In this document: positions 1-7,632 of the stretch, one piece after another
Layout of the letters: the number at the start of each line of letters is the position of its first letter
How positions within the stretch are numbered: the first letter of the stretch is position 1
The notes under the pieces: model-generated
What the model saw: only the letters and a program-made list of their open reading frames with translations
The model's database searches: none
What the model was told of the DNA's origin: nothing
Position numbers and translations under genes: made by a program
Assembly (NCBI GenBank): GCA_903905065.1
Contig: CAIVEW010000029.1
Span: forward strand, 1-37,318
Length of the DNA: 37,318 nt
DNA from: an uncultured Bacteroidota bacterium
Lineage (GTDB): Bacteria; Bacteroidota; Bacteroidia; Chitinophagales; Chitinophagaceae
Direction: 5' to 3'

Positions 1-1
1 C

Positions 2-736
2 TTATCCAATCGGATGGATATTGTAAGAATCATTCTCAATAAAGAAAAAAAGGAAAGCCTGAATTTTTTTGATGGATTTCAAAAATTCATCCTTACTCAT
101 GATAAGGGATTTTTCAATCTCATACGTAGAAATACCAATGAAGAAGAATGGGTATACTATGATTTCAACAAAGATGAGAAGGATAATTCTGCCCCCAAGA
201 TCAAAGAAAATATAACCCCATTACAGGCTGCAATCAAAAATTTTGAAGAAAACGAATTTGAGAATTCGGGAAACAATTTAAGAAAAGAGGCGGAAGCAAT
301 TCTAACTGAATATCTGGATCCTGAAATGAAAAAACTGAGCGGTGATTTTGAAAGTCTAGGCACAAAGTTAGACAAGGCTTTTAATACAGTGATAGGCCAA
401 AGAAGCCAAAATTTCAAACAACGCTTTTTGTCAGATATTCCAATCGAGAAGCTAAAGAAAATAAAAACAGACTATTCGGTTGATGTAACATTAAATGATG
501 CCGATAAAGCAGCCTTGAGTAGCATTAAAACCCGGATTTTTGATTTTCTTATTGAATTCAATGATAAGAAAAATCGTAAGGAATTATTAATTGCCGATAC
601 AAAGGATATTTTGGATAGGATAATGAATTCAGCTTCGCATCATTCTGACAACCCTGTTTACCGGGCAGAATTAAAGGAGGCGATAGAGAAGATTAAGGAA
701 TTGAAAGATCACCTAAAGCCTGAGAAGACTAAGTAG
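2..736 (+). CDS. SMC/AAA-like ATPase, C-terminal part (5' truncated by window edge)
   Basis: The frame is open to the left edge, so this is the C-terminal part of a longer protein; the ATG at 14 is internal. The first codons read LSNRMDIVRII and about 25 residues on comes FILTHDKGFF. This matches the D-loop (LD.SNR) and the H-switch (LTHD) that follow the Walker B strand in SMC/RecN/AAA_13-type ATPases, so the Walker A and B motifs should lie upstream. The remaining ~190 residues are helical and charged, ending in a segment of the form ASHHSDNPVYRAELKEAI, a tail I associate with AAA ATPases of defence and repair loci. It is 32 bp upstream of, and codirectional with, the AlbA_2 gene, so the two probably form one transcription unit. 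No complete domain can be assigned from what is visible. The ATPase assignment is an inference from two short motifs. Confidence 0.6.
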   Translation, partial: LSNRMDIVRIILNKEKKESLNFFDGFQKFILTHDKGFFNLIRRNTNEEEWVYYDFNKDEKDNSAPKIKENITPLQAAIKNFEENEFENSGNNLRKEAEAILTEYLDPEMKKLSGDFESLGTKLDKAFNTVIGQRSQNFKQRFLSDIPIEKLKKIKTDYSVDVTLNDADKAALSSIKTRIFDFLIEFNDKKNRKELLIADTKDILDRIMNSASHHSDNPVYRAELKEAIEKIKELKDHLKPEKTK

Positions 737-768
737 AAAGCTAATTCTATGAACAAGTTTTAATTGCA

Positions 769-2418
769 ATGGAAGAAACACAACATATAGAAAAGAAATC
801 ACTAAGGATTGTAACAGGCAATTCTGCCGACTGGAATGAGTTGGCAAAGGATTGTGTATGCTTTGCCAATGCAAGAGGTGGGGTAATTTATATCGGCATT
901 GAGGATGATGATAAAGAACCCCCGGCAGGGCAAAAAATTGAGAATACACTACCGGCTAAAATAAGAAAAAGAATTTCAGAACTTACAGTGAACGTAGCCA
1001 CCCATGCAGAGATAATAACCGGAGAAAATGGCGGGCAGTTTATAGAACTAAAAGTGATGCAAAGCCTATCCACGATTGCCAGCACTACTGATGGCAGGTA
1101 TTATTACCGGGTATCTGATAAATGTACACCACTGCCGCCGGAAGACCTGATGCGGTTGCTTACAGACAAACCAGCATTTATCTGGGAAACAAAGCTGGTA
1201 CGCAATGTCCGCAGAACAGAGGTTGATCCTGAAAAAATGCAGCAATTTGTTGCTGATATTCGGGCCTCAGAAAGGGTTACTGCATTCGTAAAAGAGAAAT
1301 CACCGGACGAGCTGCTTGATTATTACCTGATGGCAGACGGAGAATGTCTCACCAATCTTGGTGTGTTGTGGGTAGGCAAGCGCACTGACCGGGCAAAATT
1401 GCTGTATGGTACTGTAATCCAGTTTTTCAAGTATGATGAAAGCGGCAGCCGGGTAAACAAAATAGTTTGGGATGATTTCTCCCTGAACCCCAAGGAAATG
1501 ATAGAAGCAGTTTGGACACAAATACCGGATTGGAAGGAAGGTATAGAAGTATCGGATGGCATATTCAGGAAGTTCATACCGAACTATGAGGAAGAGGTGA
1601 TACGAGAGCTTATCGCCAATGCCTTAGTGCATCGGCCATACACCACCAGAGGAGATATTTTCATCAACCTTTATACCGACCGTATTGAGATGCACAATCC
1701 GGGCCTGCTGCCGACGGGCGTAACACCGGAAAATATGCTGCATAAAACAGTCAGGCGCAATGAGCATCTTGCCAAAGTATTTTATGATCTGAAACTAATG
1801 GAGCGTGAAGGCACCGGCTATGATAAAATGTATGAGGTATTGCTTTCTAACGGAAAGCAAATTCCGGTTGTAACAGAGGGTGATGACAGGGTAACCGTTA
1901 CCATAAAGAAACGGATTACCAGGGATGAAGTTGTAAAATTGGTTAGCCGGGCAAATGAAGAATTCCAGCTTCGCCAAAAAGAGATTATTTGCCTCGGGCT
2001 AATTGCACAGCATACGGCTTTATCCGCAATTGAATTTTCAAAAATCCTGAACCTGAAACAATCAAATGCAATACGGGATTGGTTGGGTAGGTTGATAGAT
2101 TTAGACTTGGTAAAAACAAAAGGAAAGACAAAAGGCGTTGAATATTACCTAAACCCCGAATTTCTAAGAAAGGCAAATTTTAAAGGTAAAACCAACCTCA
2201 TAAAAATAGAAGACCATAGATTAAAGGAGTTAATTTATCAGGATTTAACGACATACCCCGGTAGTTCTGTCAGCGATATCCATCAAAGGGTCGGACATGA
2301 AATTCCAGTTCGGAAGATTAAATCTCAGTTAGACGACATGGTAAAAAATAGTATTATAGAGACAGTAGGTGAAACAAAGGGCAGGCGATATTTAATTAAA
2401 CAAAACAGCGTGAAATAA
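769..2418 (+). CDS. AlbA_2 (Schlafen-like) / GHKL ATPase-domain transcriptional regulator-like protein
   Basis: The 549-residue protein has an N-terminal AlbA_2 domain (about residues 8-130; CVCFANARGGVIYIGIEDDD is the family core). In the middle is a divergent HATPase_c_4 domain (about 275-370) with VIRELIANALVHR as the N-box-like helix, an HNPG turn and an EREGTGYDKM glycine motif. The C-terminal ~150 residues look like one or two winged helices. Such proteins are usually annotated as ATP-binding, RecG-like or putative transcriptional regulators. They are common in genomic islands, and their function is mostly unknown. It starts 32 bp after the upstream ATPase fragment. The ATG at 769 is supported because the domain begins within ten residues. 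A DNA-binding, ATP-regulated role is inferred from the folds. Confidence 0.8.
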   Translation: MEETQHIEKKSLRIVTGNSADWNELAKDCVCFANARGGVIYIGIEDDDKEPPAGQKIENTLPAKIRKRISELTVNVATHAEIITGENGGQFIELKVMQSLSTIASTTDGRYYYRVSDKCTPLPPEDLMRLLTDKPAFIWETKLVRNVRRTEVDPEKMQQFVADIRASERVTAFVKEKSPDELLDYYLMADGECLTNLGVLWVGKRTDRAKLLYGTVIQFFKYDESGSRVNKIVWDDFSLNPKEMIEAVWTQIPDWKEGIEVSDGIFRKFIPNYEEEVIRELIANALVHRPYTTRGDIFINLYTDRIEMHNPGLLPTGVTPENMLHKTVRRNEHLAKVFYDLKLMEREGTGYDKMYEVLLSNGKQIPVVTEGDDRVTVTIKKRITRDEVVKLVSRANEEFQLRQKEIICLGLIAQHTALSAIEFSKILNLKQSNAIRDWLGRLIDLDLVKTKGKTKGVEYYLNPEFLRKANFKGKTNLIKIEDHRLKELIYQDLTTYPGSSVSDIHQRVGHEIPVRKIKSQLDDMVKNSIIETVGETKGRRYLIKQNSVK

Positions 2419-2620
2419 ATAGCCATTTTTGAACGTGATGTGTAAATAAAGGTGGTCGAAAAAACATAACTCATTGAAAATCAATTGTTTTATTTCAAAA
2501 AAATGCGTGAAAAAATAACTGTGTTGTTGAAATAATTGTTCAAAAAAGGGCTGAAGATATATTATTTATAATGTAATTCGTCAAAACTTTAGGGTGTTAA
2601 ATCAATAAAAATGTCATAAT

Positions 2621-3799
2621 ATGAAACAAATAGCACTTCTTACTCTGGGCTTTTTTCTCATTTGTGAACAATCGTTTGCACAAATAACGCTCAATATGTC
2701 CGGTTATCCGACGAGCTTTAGCGGGGCTGATTCAGTAAAGGCTACTATTGGTAATACCGGAATAACATCGATTATACCGGGTGTAAATGCCACATGGGAT
2801 TTTTCCGGTGTCATTTACAGCGGCAGCAATTATTTAACTCAATTTATTGGAGTGCCTTCACCAGAAACATTTGGAACTCCTTTATCATTGGGATCAGGCA
2901 TTACATCATATCAATCTATTAATTTTAATAAAATAAGCAGTACAGGATATACAGTTGATGCCGATAGTATCAGCTACCAGTATATTTCTCTTACACCTTT
3001 AACGGCAGGGGCATTCGACAGTTTAATTTTCCCAAATCAAATTAATTATTATAGTTCACCGGAAACAGTAATTCCTTTCCCAGCCACAATGGGTACGAAC
3101 TGGAGCAATAACTTTTCTTATGCCGACAATTTCTTTCTAACGGTTGGCTCACTTTCATTAAGTCATTCAGCAGGTCAATTAAAATATACTTTCTCAAAAA
3201 CAGATACAGTTGTCGGCTGGGGACAAATGAGGGTAAAGAATATTGGCGGTACCCATTCCGGTTATATGGATGTTTTGCAGGTAAAAAGAATATTAAACAG
3301 GGTGGACAGCTTCTTTCTAAATGGCGCACCCGCATCATCAATATTGTTGACCTTACTCGGAGTAACGCAGGGGCAATCTCATAGCTATTTCCAATACCGG
3401 TTTTACCGGGCAAATGAAGTAACCCCACTCGCATCTGCAATATATTCGTCCAATTCATTTACAACGCCTGATAGTGTGTATATCCATACGCAAAGGCTCG
3501 CAAGCACCGCTTCTGTAGGTTCCCTAGAAATGAGCGACAAATTTAGAATATACCCCAATCCGGTAAGTGGAAATACGGTTTCAATTGATCTGCCTTATAT
3601 TCAAGATGCGAATTGGAGTTATGATTTAATAAACGTATCAGGACAAAATGTAGCTTCTGAAATGTTACCTATAAATGCAAATCAAACCCATGCTACATTA
3701 ATTTTTCCCCGGAAAATTGTATCGGGAATTTACTATCTCCGCTTGAAAAATAATAATCATGTAGTATCAGTGAAGCAGGTAGAAATAAATTCAAAATAA
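2621..3799 (+). CDS. Secreted protein with T9SS type A (Por) sorting domain
   Basis: 392 residues. A clear Sec signal peptide (MKQIALLTLGFFLICEQSFA, then Q) confirms the start at 2621. The body is a beta-rich secreted domain with no family I recognise. The last ~80 residues form a type IX secretion C-terminal domain: FRIYPNPVSG begins it, then come a NVSGQ turn and IVSGIYYLRL near the end. Such proteins are exported through Sec, moved across the outer membrane by the T9SS, and either surface-attached or released. It stands alone between the AlbA_2 gene and a hairpin at 3806-3836. The 202 bp upstream are AT-rich and show no clear promoter match. Confidence 0.85.
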   Translation: MKQIALLTLGFFLICEQSFAQITLNMSGYPTSFSGADSVKATIGNTGITSIIPGVNATWDFSGVIYSGSNYLTQFIGVPSPETFGTPLSLGSGITSYQSINFNKISSTGYTVDADSISYQYISLTPLTAGAFDSLIFPNQINYYSSPETVIPFPATMGTNWSNNFSYADNFFLTVGSLSLSHSAGQLKYTFSKTDTVVGWGQMRVKNIGGTHSGYMDVLQVKRILNRVDSFFLNGAPASSILLTLLGVTQGQSHSYFQYRFYRANEVTPLASAIYSSNSFTTPDSVYIHTQRLASTASVGSLEMSDKFRIYPNPVSGNTVSIDLPYIQDANWSYDLINVSGQNVASEMLPINANQTHATLIFPRKIVSGIYYLRLKNNNHVVSVKQVEINSK

Positions 3800-3805
3800 A
3801 AACGA

Positions 3806-3836
3806 GTACCCGTTTAACGCTACCGTTAAACGGTAC
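3806..3836 (+). terminator. Hairpin after the T9SS gene, possible terminator
   Basis: Arms 3806-3819 and 3824-3836 pair over 13 bp with a single bulged C and a 4-nt loop (CTAC), 6 bp after the stop codon. There is no T-run, so termination is likely but not certain. The word CGTTAAACG recurs at 3857-3865, making a cluster of inverted and direct repeats here. Confidence 0.45.
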
Positions 3837-3884
3837 GGGCAATCTTTAGCGCTTAACGTTAAACGCAATAGGAATCAGTGTTTT

Positions 3885-4049
3885 TCATTGAATAGTCAGG
3901 TATAAATCAAATAGAATTATACCAGCCTTGCCTCCAAAAATGCCCTTCCAATCAACAAACCCCTTTTTTGTATCGGAATAGTCATGAATAATCCGGCTAA
4001 AATAATCCGGGGCTTTTCTGATATAGGAATTTCTGCCCGTTAGGTTCAT
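3885..4049 (-). pseudogene. Short stop-free remnant, unrecognised
   Basis: In the otherwise gene-free stretch 3800-4118, the minus strand reads as a plausible protein fragment. From the ATG at 4049 it is 54 residues with normal amino-acid mix (for example SYIRKAPDYFSRIIHDYS). The same frame stays open and sensible upstream to a stop near 4093 (FSTLIKEIETSLNE). It reads like the conserved tail of a longer gene that has lost its front, but I could not place the family. It lies between a plus-strand terminator and the 3' end of the M78 peptidase gene. Confidence 0.35.
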
Positions 4050-4118
4050 TTCGTTAAGGCTGGTTTCTATTTCTTTAATCAGAGTTGAAAATTAGCTGAT
4101 AATATCGTATTAACTATT

Positions 4119-4913
4119 CTAATTTTCCCAAATGATGCTCAAGACAAAATTATGTCTGTCAGAGTAAATACACTTTTCGAAAAACTGTCTGCTTATGTCC
4201 CGGTCCCATACATTTTCAAACCAATCATTTGCTGTAATAGGAAGTTCATCATCAAATTTTTCTTTTGATGAAAAGTAAGCCCCTGCAAGTGTATTTCGCG
4301 GAACAACTCCTTGAGGTTTTTTAAGCCATTTGAATGGGAAATCGTGGCTGTATTTGAACCATTTTACTCGACCACTTTCTGAGCATACCAACATAATAGG
4401 ATGTTTATCAATAGTCATTAATTTGAGGACCGTCGCAGTAACACTTGTTTGATATTTTGAGGAGAGATCACTAATAAGTTTAAAATTAAACCGTTTCTTA
4501 AAGCAGTCATTTTTAACCCGGCTTTCAGGGAGAAGAAGACTTGCAGCGAAATGATCTGCTTCCAGTTCAACCGGATTTTTTGATGAGAAATTAGTGAAGG
4601 AGGGATGTGATGGGGTCTTTCCTTTAAGCAACGCTTGTCGATGTTCGTCGATGAAATAATGCCCCAGTTCATGCGCGAATGTGAATCTAGACCGGGGATG
4701 ATCGGCGAAATTGTTCCTATTGTTTATGAAAATATGAAAGGAGCCGTTTTCCTGCTCTATTAACCCGTCGAACGCATCGCCATAATCTCCATAACTATAG
4801 GGGATGTCAATTTTTTTTGCGATAACCGCTGGATCAACCAGGCCTTCTGGACAGTAATAGTTTGCTATTGACTCAGCTAATTCCGAAAGTTCGACTTCCC
4901 TTTTTCTCAGCAT
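4119..4913 (-). CDS. ImmA/IrrE-family (M78) zinc metallopeptidase, CapP-like
   Basis: 264 residues from the ATG at 4913; the frame also opens with TTG at 4919, overlapping the previous stop. Numbered from that TTG, the zinc site is HELGH at 83-87, with a third ligand Glu120 in ELEADHFAASLLLP, the standard M78 arrangement. A C-terminal domain of ~95 residues follows. ImmA/IrrE enzymes cleave a cognate regulator (ImmR, DdrO). In CBASS loci the M78 protease CapP cleaves the repressor CapH. Here it is the third gene of a tight divergent unit (sigma factor, 115-residue protein, protease) next to a complete CBASS operon, so I infer a CapP-like role. The substrate is unknown; the 115-residue partner or the sigma factor are the obvious candidates. 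Confidence 0.85.
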   Translation of the reverse strand: MLRKREVELSELAESIANYYCPEGLVDPAVIAKKIDIPYSYGDYGDAFDGLIEQENGSFHIFINNRNNFADHPRSRFTFAHELGHYFIDEHRQALLKGKTPSHPSFTNFSSKNPVELEADHFAASLLLPESRVKNDCFKKRFNFKLISDLSSKYQTSVTATVLKLMTIDKHPIMLVCSESGRVKWFKYSHDFPFKWLKKPQGVVPRNTLAGAYFSSKEKFDDELPITANDWFENVWDRDISRQFFEKCIYSDRHNFVLSIIWEN

Positions 4914-4915
4914 GA

Positions 4916-5263
4916 TCAATTTTCGTTTTTATTCCGATTAGCTTTAAGCTTGTCTTCTGTCATTTTTTTCCGTATCTCTTCAGAAATGTTTTTGCCCTCT
5001 CTGGCGGCCTGAGATAAGTCTTGAGAATATGACGTTTGATCATCACCTGGGATCAAGGCAGCGTGGCGGCTAAAACTCCTTTTGCCTAAAAAAGTATATG
5101 GATTTTTAAGCCGTTCTGGCTCGACGGCTTTATTCATCTTTATATGACTTTCAATCTGTTTGAAATCAGCCTCGCTTTTTGGAAAGGAATATCCCAAACG
5201 CCTAAGGAATTTACCAATTTGATCATCAAACAAATCGTCAATACTGTTAATTGGGTTGTTCAT
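4916..5263 (-). CDS. Unknown 115-residue protein between sigma factor and M78 protease
   Basis: No family recognised. The protein is small, soluble and very charged, with no signal peptide or membrane segment, so a classical membrane anti-sigma factor is excluded. The N-terminal half (residues 1-55) is acidic and helical (SIDDLFDDQIGKFLRRLGYS); the C-terminal half (60-115) is basic and probably disordered, ending in Lys/Asn-rich residues. The gene starts 6 bp after the sigma factor stop, and its stop sits 2 bp before the protease ATG, so the three are almost certainly cotranscribed and translationally linked. From position alone it could be a cytosolic anti-sigma factor or adaptor that the protease destroys. 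This is inference. Confidence 0.75.
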   Translation of the reverse strand: MNNPINSIDDLFDDQIGKFLRRLGYSFPKSEADFKQIESHIKMNKAVEPERLKNPYTFLGKRSFSRHAALIPGDDQTSYSQDLSQAAREGKNISEEIRKKMTEDKLKANRNKNEN

Positions 5264-5269
5264 GATTGT

Positions 5270-6010
5270 CTATTTTCTGATAAATATTTTAGATTGTAAG
5301 TCTTCCTTTATACTCCTGCGAAATTTCTCCATAATCTTGCGGATATTTTCTCGTGTAGTTCCCCATTTTTCGACAAGAATATTTAATATGGCGGCAGGTG
5401 TGTACTTCCCAGGTATATAATGGTCATAAAGCATTAAAATAATATCACGATCTCTTTCAGGCAATTTTTTAAGGTAATCTTTGATTTTAACTATGTTTTC
5501 AGAGTCTTCGGCATTTTCGCATGGTAGTGTGTCTGCAACATTGTCTTGTTCAGATACCTGCAGCTTTTCTACAAAGTCGTCATAATCATTGTCTAGATAT
5601 TTGCTGACACTTTTCTTATCGATGATATAAGACTCATTCAGCCTGTCTTCTTGCAGAGGATTTTTATATTCATCGTCCAAAAAATGATCATAAAAAATAT
5701 GCTGCATAATAGTCGTCATCCATTTTTGTATGGAAAGACGGATATTATCTTGATTTTTTAATTTTCCAGCTTTGAATGTCGATGCCTTATTGTAAATCAT
5801 ATTGAAGGTATCAGAAAGTAGATCAGCGGCTGTATCTTCATCTCTAGTGACACGCAGAGCAATAGCGAACATAATATCCCAATAGCGCGTATAGATTTTG
5901 CCATATGCGGCCATTGCCTCTTCCGGGAAATCGGCTTTTAACCCAATCAACTCAATCAAATATTCATCTGATTCATTTCCTGCTTGTGATTCACTCAATG
6001 CTATTTGCAT
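5270..6010 (-). CDS. Sigma-70 family (ECF-like) RNA polymerase sigma factor
   Basis: 246 residues. Region sigma-2 lies at about 34-85 (IYTRYWDIMFAIALRVTRDE, then DTAADLLSDTFNMIY). Region sigma-4 lies at about 175-240 (LPERDRDIILMLYDHY, then GTTRENIRKIMEKFRRSI as the helix-turn-helix). Between them is an unusually long, acidic linker of roughly 75 residues. ECF sigma factors bind core RNA polymerase and direct it to a small regulon. It is the first gene of the minus-strand trio and is divergent from the CBASS operon across 137 bp (6011-6147). I infer that it drives the CBASS operon and perhaps its own unit. It replaces the HTH repressor (CapH or CapW) usually found in this position. Confidence 0.85.
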   Translation of the reverse strand: MQIALSESQAGNESDEYLIELIGLKADFPEEAMAAYGKIYTRYWDIMFAIALRVTRDEDTAADLLSDTFNMIYNKASTFKAGKLKNQDNIRLSIQKWMTTIMQHIFYDHFLDDEYKNPLQEDRLNESYIIDKKSVSKYLDNDYDDFVEKLQVSEQDNVADTLPCENAEDSENIVKIKDYLKKLPERDRDIILMLYDHYIPGKYTPAAILNILVEKWGTTRENIRKIMEKFRRSIKEDLQSKIFIRK

Positions 6011-6083
6011 ATGATCTAGGCCTCTTTAAATATTACGGAAAAGCGTGATCGCAAGCTATGAAACGGCTAATTCACACATTTTT

Positions 6084-6111
6084 GTATATAGGTTATACTG
6101 AACGTGGTTCA
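6084..6111. promoter_or_regulatory. Two abutting inverted repeats in the divergent sigma/CBASS intergenic region
   Basis: GTATA-TAGGT-TATAC (6084-6098) and TGAAC-GTG-GTTCA (6099-6111) are each perfect inverted repeats and lie directly side by side, 36 bp before the CD-NTase ATG and 73 bp before the sigma ATG. No TTTG/TAnnTTTG promoter is evident here; a TTCACA (6071-6076) with TTATAC (6093-6098) at 16 bp could act as -35/-10. The repeats are plausible operators or promoter recognition elements for both units. This is seen in the sequence; the function is inferred. Confidence 0.45.
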
Positions 6112-6147
6112 ATATTACCATTTTATCATAAAAAACCAATATAAATA

Positions 6148-7113
6148 ATGTCAAAAGTACATGTTTCTCATGCTGATATAGCTCAATATGCAAATGACAA
6201 AGTAAACCTTCCAAAAGAATGGGCAGATGAATATAGGGAGCAAGCCAGTCGCGTTCGCGAGAAAGTTACTACTTATCTTAGTGAGCATCCTGATTTCACA
6301 TTAAAAAAAATTCTTTTGTCCGGTAGTCTTGCGAAAGGGACAGCCTTGAAGAATCTGAACGATATTGATATGGCATGTTATGTCGACTGTTCAGAGGCCC
6401 CATCCGAAACTAAGGATTTGTTAGATTATTTGGCTGTAAGATTACGGAAGGCTTTTCCTAATATGAAGCCGGAGCAGGTACAGCCAAAGACCTATTCGGT
6501 GACGATCTCTTTTAAAGGCACCGGATTAGATGTCGATATTGTGCCAATCATATACGACAATGATCCGGATTGGTATGGCAAATTAATCAGCCAAGATGAT
6601 GGCTCATTCTTAGATACATGCATACCTCGGCATCTGGAGTTCATTAGGAAGCGTAAAGCATCATCTCCAACACATTTTGCTCAGGTAATACGACTAGCCA
6701 AACAATGGGTAAAAAATATGAAATTGGAAAATAGGGATTTTAAATTTAAATCATTTATGGTAGAATTAATAATGGCTAAGCTATTAGATGGAGGTAAGGA
6801 CTTTTCTGACTACCCCGAAGCCATGCAGAACTTCTTCACCTATTTGGCCACAAGTGACCTAAAGGAGATAATCAAATTCAATGACTATTATTCAGGCTCA
6901 CAAATTCCAGCTTTTAACGAGCGTGTTAAGATTATCGACCCGGTTAATCCCAAAAACAATGCAGCCAAATTATACACTAACCAACAAGTAAATGCGATAA
7001 TTGAGGCCGCACTGGATGCAGGGGATGCAATTGATGCAGCTTTGACCGCTACTACCAAAGAAAGAACCATTTATTACTGGCAAAAAGTTTTTGGACCATC
7101 ATTTCAAATTTAA
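6148..7113 (+). CDS. cdn: CBASS CD-NTase (cyclic oligonucleotide synthase, CdnC/CdnD-like)
   Basis: 321 residues, normal for the family. The nucleotidyltransferase core has GSLAKGT (59-65) followed by NDID, giving metal ligands Asp72 and Asp74, and the third Asp at 130 in LDVDIVP. The C-terminal half has the helical OAS-like domain (RLAKQWVKNMK, FKSFMVELIMAKLLD, DPVNPKNNAAK). CD-NTases make cyclic di- or trinucleotides when phage infection is sensed. In type III CBASS the enzyme is switched on by a HORMA protein and usually makes cyclic triadenylate for NucC. It is the first gene of a four-gene operon, with the HORMA gene 3 bp downstream. The exact clade (C or D) cannot be set by eye. Confidence 0.93.
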   Translation: MSKVHVSHADIAQYANDKVNLPKEWADEYREQASRVREKVTTYLSEHPDFTLKKILLSGSLAKGTALKNLNDIDMACYVDCSEAPSETKDLLDYLAVRLRKAFPNMKPEQVQPKTYSVTISFKGTGLDVDIVPIIYDNDPDWYGKLISQDDGSFLDTCIPRHLEFIRKRKASSPTHFAQVIRLAKQWVKNMKLENRDFKFKSFMVELIMAKLLDGGKDFSDYPEAMQNFFTYLATSDLKEIIKFNDYYSGSQIPAFNERVKIIDPVNPKNNAAKLYTNQQVNAIIEAALDAGDAIDAALTATTKERTIYYWQKVFGPSFQI

Positions 7114-7116
7114 TTT

Positions 7117-7632
7117 ATGAGCTATAGTTATACAAATTCAGGAACTCAAACATTTACTGCTACCCATGCTAAATACCTAGCATCTAAAGTCACGGCAGAT
7201 CTTAAACGTATTCAACGCCTTTATGGTGCGCCGACCGATACAACGATTAGCGGTTATGAAAGCGAACTTATTGAATTTCTAAAAAACGGCTACTTATCAG
7301 AAGTAACCTATGGTTTCCAAAAAGATGATAGATGGATAGAACCAACTCTTAAATATACATCAAGGGATTTAGCTGGCATGATGTCTGGGGACGATGATCC
7401 TGGAAAAATTAAACCAAACGCTGATATATCAAATTCTTCTTTCACTTCCTATATGACTTATAGCTCAGCTTATATGAATCTTTCGGAACAAGAAAGGGAA
7501 GGTTTTAGAGGTACACTGCCCTTTAAACGTGAAGGAGCCCCTGCTCCCGGAATTAACGGCTATTTGAGTTCGGATAAGTCATATTCTTCAGGAGGCCAAG
7601 CATTAGATCGTTCATCAGTTAAAAGTTATTAA
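7117..7632 (+). CDS. cap7: Bacterial HORMA-domain protein (CBASS Cap7)
   Basis: 171 residues. The N-terminus (TFTATHAKYLASKVTADLKR, then IQRLYG) and a later segment (EVTYGFQKDDRWI) are the conserved start and beta region of the bacterial HORMA-1 family of CBASS. HORMA proteins close around a peptide, thought to be exposed by phage protein, and then bind and activate the CD-NTase. The C-terminal ~35 residues are Ser/Tyr/Gly-rich and probably include the mobile safety belt region. The ATG is 3 bp after the cdn stop, and its TAA abuts the ATG of the AAA+ gene, so expression is tightly linked. A single HORMA gene is present; no second HORMA (Cap8) was found. Confidence 0.93.
   Translation: MSYSYTNSGTQTFTATHAKYLASKVTADLKRIQRLYGAPTDTTISGYESELIEFLKNGYLSEVTYGFQKDDRWIEPTLKYTSRDLAGMMSGDDDPGKIKPNADISNSSFTSYMTYSSAYMNLSEQEREGFRGTLPFKREGAPAPGINGYLSSDKSYSSGGQALDRSSVKSY

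Noticed and set aside
3042..3458. Open frame of 138 codons on the minus strand
   Set aside because: Antisense to the secreted T9SS protein; composition is unnatural and no domain is seen.
4119..6010. The minus-strand trio considered as a toxin-antitoxin or phage ImmR/ImmA pair
   Set aside because: The first gene has sigma-2 and sigma-4 regions, not a Cro/CI-type repressor domain, and no phage genes are nearby.
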